This document shows, piece after piece, positions 5,759 through 7,686 of a stretch of DNA of 7,686 nucleotides (its first letter is position 1; the number at the start of each line of letters is the position of its first letter). The notes beneath the pieces were generated by a model. It was given only the letters and a program-made list of their open reading frames with translations. It searched no databases and was not told where the DNA came from. Source of the stretch: Gemmataceae bacterium (lineage in GTDB: Bacteria; Planctomycetota; Planctomycetia; Gemmatales; Gemmataceae); the NCBI GenBank assembly GCA_009691815.1, contig SIAL01000160.1, positions 1 through 7,686 of the forward strand. The letters are read 5' to 3'. Position numbers and translations under genes: made by a program.

Positions 5759-6766
5759 ATGTTTGTGGACCGGGCGGTGATTTTTGTTAGGGGTGGCGAT
5801 GGCGGGTCGGGTTGCAGTAGCTTCCGGCGGGAGAAATACATCCCCTTGGGTGGACCCGATGGCGGGGACGGCGGCAAGGGCGGTTCAGTAATCCTGATTG
5901 CCATGTCGGATGCGGATAGTTTGGCGGAAGTTGGAAACAAAAAACATTGGCGGGCGAATGGCGGGGAGCGGGGTGGAACCTCCAATTGTACCGGTTCCGA
6001 TGCCAAAGATATTATTATCCATGTGCCACCGGGAACCCTTATCTACGATCGGGATCGGGGAAACCTCCTCAAGGACCTCGTAACCTCCGGGGATAGTGTG
6101 GTAATTGCCAAGGGGGGGAAGGGTGGCCGCGGAAATCGGTCCTTTGCAAACTCCATCAATCGAGCCCCTAGGATTTTTTCACCCGGGGAAATCGGCGAAG
6201 AACGCTGGTTAATGCTAGAACTCAAGGTGATTGCCGATGTGGGTTTGGTGGGCCTCCCCAATGCCGGGAAATCCACCCTGCTAAGTCGGTTATCCCGTGC
6301 CACTCCTGAAATTGCCGATTACCCGTTTACCACCAAACAACCCAACCTGGGGATGGTCTTGATGGGCCAAGACCATGGATTTGTTTTGGCGGACCTGCCC
6401 GGCCTGATTGAGGGTGCCAGTGAAGGCCTAGGCCTTGGGCATGAGTTTTTGCGTCATGTGGAGAGAACCAAGGTGTTGGTCCACCTCGTTGAGCCATTAC
6501 CCATGGACGAAAGCGATCCTGTGGAGAATTACAAAATCGTTCATAAAGAACTCCTTTTGCATGGACAGGGGATCGAAAACAAACCGGAGATCATTCTTAT
6601 TTCCAAGGCGGAAATCCCAGAAAGCGCCGAGGTCCGCTATCGAATGGAGAAGGAAACTGGCAAGAAAGTGATGTGCATTTCCTCGGTTACTGGCCAAGGA
6701 CTTCAAATTTTGGTGAGGCAAGTGGTCGAGACACTTGGTGTGTTGAAATCCACAAGTGTTGCCTAA
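5759..6766 (+). CDS. obgE: Obg GTPase (ribosome assembly)
   Basis: This essential Obg/CgtA GTPase binds the 50S subunit and acts in ribosome maturation and growth control. The 335-residue protein starts MFVDRAVIFVRGGDGGSGC. Its glycine-rich Obg fold (about 1-155) includes PLGGPDGGDGGKGG and AKGGKGGRGNRSF. The G domain has the P-loop GLPNAGKST (165-173), switch I YPFTTKQPNLG, DLPG (212-215), SKAE (282-285) at the NKxD position, and SSVTG (308-312). The SKAE form changes both the Asn and the Asp of the usual guanine-recognition motif. I believe similar forms occur in planctomycetes, but could not check this. The C-terminal OCT domain of longer Obg proteins is absent. The start at 5759 is chosen over in-frame ATGs at 5741 and 5753 from the AGGGG spacing. 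coaX follows after 26 bases. Confidence 0.95.
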   Translation: MFVDRAVIFVRGGDGGSGCSSFRREKYIPLGGPDGGDGGKGGSVILIAMSDADSLAEVGNKKHWRANGGERGGTSNCTGSDAKDIIIHVPPGTLIYDRDRGNLLKDLVTSGDSVVIAKGGKGGRGNRSFANSINRAPRIFSPGEIGEERWLMLELKVIADVGLVGLPNAGKSTLLSRLSRATPEIADYPFTTKQPNLGMVLMGQDHGFVLADLPGLIEGASEGLGLGHEFLRHVERTKVLVHLVEPLPMDESDPVENYKIVHKELLLHGQGIENKPEIILISKAEIPESAEVRYRMEKETGKKVMCISSVTGQGLQILVRQVVETLGVLKSTSVA

Positions 6767-6792
6767 TTGTTTACCGAAGGTGAAAAGCAATC

Positions 6793-7518
6793 ATGGGCCC
6801 GGATTACCTTGTGGATGCGGGCAACACCACTTGCAAGGTGGTGGCAACTCCGGCAGGTGTCCTTGGCACGATTTTTCGTTATGATTTAACCTCTCTTCCA
6901 AGAGAACTGACGCAGCCAGGCTTATGGGTGGTTTTGGCTGGGTCGAACCTAGAAGTCTTGAATCAATGGAAAATCGAAATTCAGGGATGTGGATCCAAGG
7001 CCCAACTCCTTACCCGCGATAAAATCCCAATTCTTAAAGCCATGGACGACCCTTCCACGGTTGGGGTGGATCGGTTGCTCGTTTGCTTAGGGGCACAAGT
7101 CCTCCATGGGAAGGGGCCTCATCTGGTGGTGGATTCCGGAACGGCCATTACCGCGAATTTACTTGGTGAAGACGGCCATTTCTTTGGCGGGGCCATTGGC
7201 CCCGGCTTTGGCTTGATGAACCGGGCCTTGGCCGAGAAAACGAGTGCCCTTTTTGAGGTGGACTTGCACAAACCCTTTGCAAAATTCCCGGCCTCCACCA
7301 CCCGTGATGCCATTCGGCTTGGGGTCCAAATGGCGGCGGTTGGATTTGTTCGCCAAGCTTTGGAATGGGCCAAAGAGAAGTTTCCCAATTGTCCTTTGCA
7401 CCTAACCGGGCGGGATGCACCCTTATTGCACCCCAACTTTCCTAGCGCCAATCTCAATGAACAGCTCCTTTTTCATGGCATGCTAGCAACACTCCACACT
7501 CCCTTGGGTACACCATGA
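6793..7518 (+). CDS. coaX: Type III pantothenate kinase
   Basis: The enzyme phosphorylates pantothenate, the first committed step of coenzyme A synthesis, in the cytoplasm. The 241-residue product has the ASKHA-type motifs of CoaX: VDAGNTTCK (7-15) for phosphate binding, TVGVDR (89-94) with the GxDR signature Asp93, VVDSGTAIT (112-120), FGGAIGPGFG (131-140) and LTGRDA (204-209), where TGGDA is common. Length is slightly below the usual 250 or so. GAAGGTGA (6775-6782) precedes the ATG at 6793 with about 10 bases of spacing, and the gap after obgE is 26 bases, so cotranscription is likely. Its stop codon overlaps the next start as ATGA (7515-7518), suggesting translational coupling. No alternative pantothenate kinase gene is visible. 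Confidence 0.93.
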   Translation: MGPDYLVDAGNTTCKVVATPAGVLGTIFRYDLTSLPRELTQPGLWVVLAGSNLEVLNQWKIEIQGCGSKAQLLTRDKIPILKAMDDPSTVGVDRLLVCLGAQVLHGKGPHLVVDSGTAITANLLGEDGHFFGGAIGPGFGLMNRALAEKTSALFEVDLHKPFAKFPASTTRDAIRLGVQMAAVGFVRQALEWAKEKFPNCPLHLTGRDAPLLHPNFPSANLNEQLLFHGMLATLHTPLGTP

Positions 7519-7686
7519 GCGCCCCAGGGAAAGCACAGTGGGCCCGGTGGCTAACAGGGAAGGGGCCGGGGGCACTTTCTGTCGTTCAACTTGGGGGACT
7601 AAAGGTTTGGGATGCCATTCGTCAGGCGTTTCAATCTTCTAAACAGTCCCGGTTGCCAGAATTGCCAAGCGCCGGCTCTGCGTGGC
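7515..7686 (+). CDS. Start of a protein possibly related to the TrmE N-terminal domain, cut by the right edge
   Basis: Fifty-seven codons are visible, beginning MSAPGKAQWARWLTGKGPGA, and the frame stays open to the last base. The GKGPGALSVVQLGG stretch (about 15-28), followed by the amphipathic VWDAIRQAFQ, recalls the start of MnmE/TrmE proteins (a glycine-rich PPGRGAIAVVRVSG-like strand and turn). I also have an impression that planctomycetes carry a divergent TrmE-like GTPase beside coaX. The G domain, which would decide this, lies beyond the window. The start codon overlaps the coaX stop as ATGA, with no strong ribosome binding site of its own, so translation is probably coupled to coaX. 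An unrelated protein remains possible. Confidence 0.5.
   Translation, partial: MSAPGKAQWARWLTGKGPGALSVVQLGGLKVWDAIRQAFQSSKQSRLPELPSAGSAW

Noticed and set aside
6864..6879. Sigma-54-like TGGCACG-N4-TTCGT sequence
   Set aside because: It lies inside coaX with imperfect second box and no downstream gene start nearby, so it is probably chance.

Overview
The window is compact, almost fully coding bacterial chromosome of roughly 50% GC, and most of it is housekeeping. The best guess for the host is a planctomycete, or a close relative in the PVC group. I recognise this by eye from three things: the ferredoxin begins MAHVVTEPC; the Obg GTPase carries the segment DESDPVENYK and a TKAE/SKAE-like fourth G motif; and obgE and coaX are followed at once by a start resembling a divergent TrmE-type protein. 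An lpxB gene means a lipid-A-making, diderm cell envelope. No database search was possible.

Layout. Positions 1-138 may hold the tail of an upstream gene, and 139-376 holds nothing I can name. A minus-strand sugar-1-phosphate transferase that starts exopolysaccharide or O-antigen synthesis (377-1768) is divergent from a 7Fe ferredoxin gene (1939-2241). The ferredoxin gene has an operator-like palindrome upstream and is followed by a clear hairpin terminator. Ferrochelatase hemH (2312-3289) converges on a minus-strand gene for an exported DUF1028 (Ntn-hydrolase-like) protein (3322-4056). That gene is divergent from a plus-strand run: an unknown 105-residue protein (4137-4454), lpxB (4521-5690), obgE (5759-6766), coaX (6793-7518) and the first 57 codons of a further protein that overlaps coaX by ATGA and leaves the window.

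How the genes fit together. Two genes serve the cell surface: the polyprenyl-phosphate sugar transferase and lpxB. Two concern iron chemistry: the ferredoxin and ferrochelatase. Three serve core growth functions: obgE in ribosome assembly, coaX in coenzyme A synthesis, and possibly a tRNA-modification-type GTPase at the right end. The plus-strand run from 4137 to the end looks like one or two transcripts with short gaps.

I see no mobile element, CRISPR array, tRNA or rRNA, and no obvious defence or biosynthetic system. The least explained items are the exported DUF1028 protein, the small unknown gene before lpxB, the palindrome before the ferredoxin gene, and a marked excess of the hexamer CCATGG.
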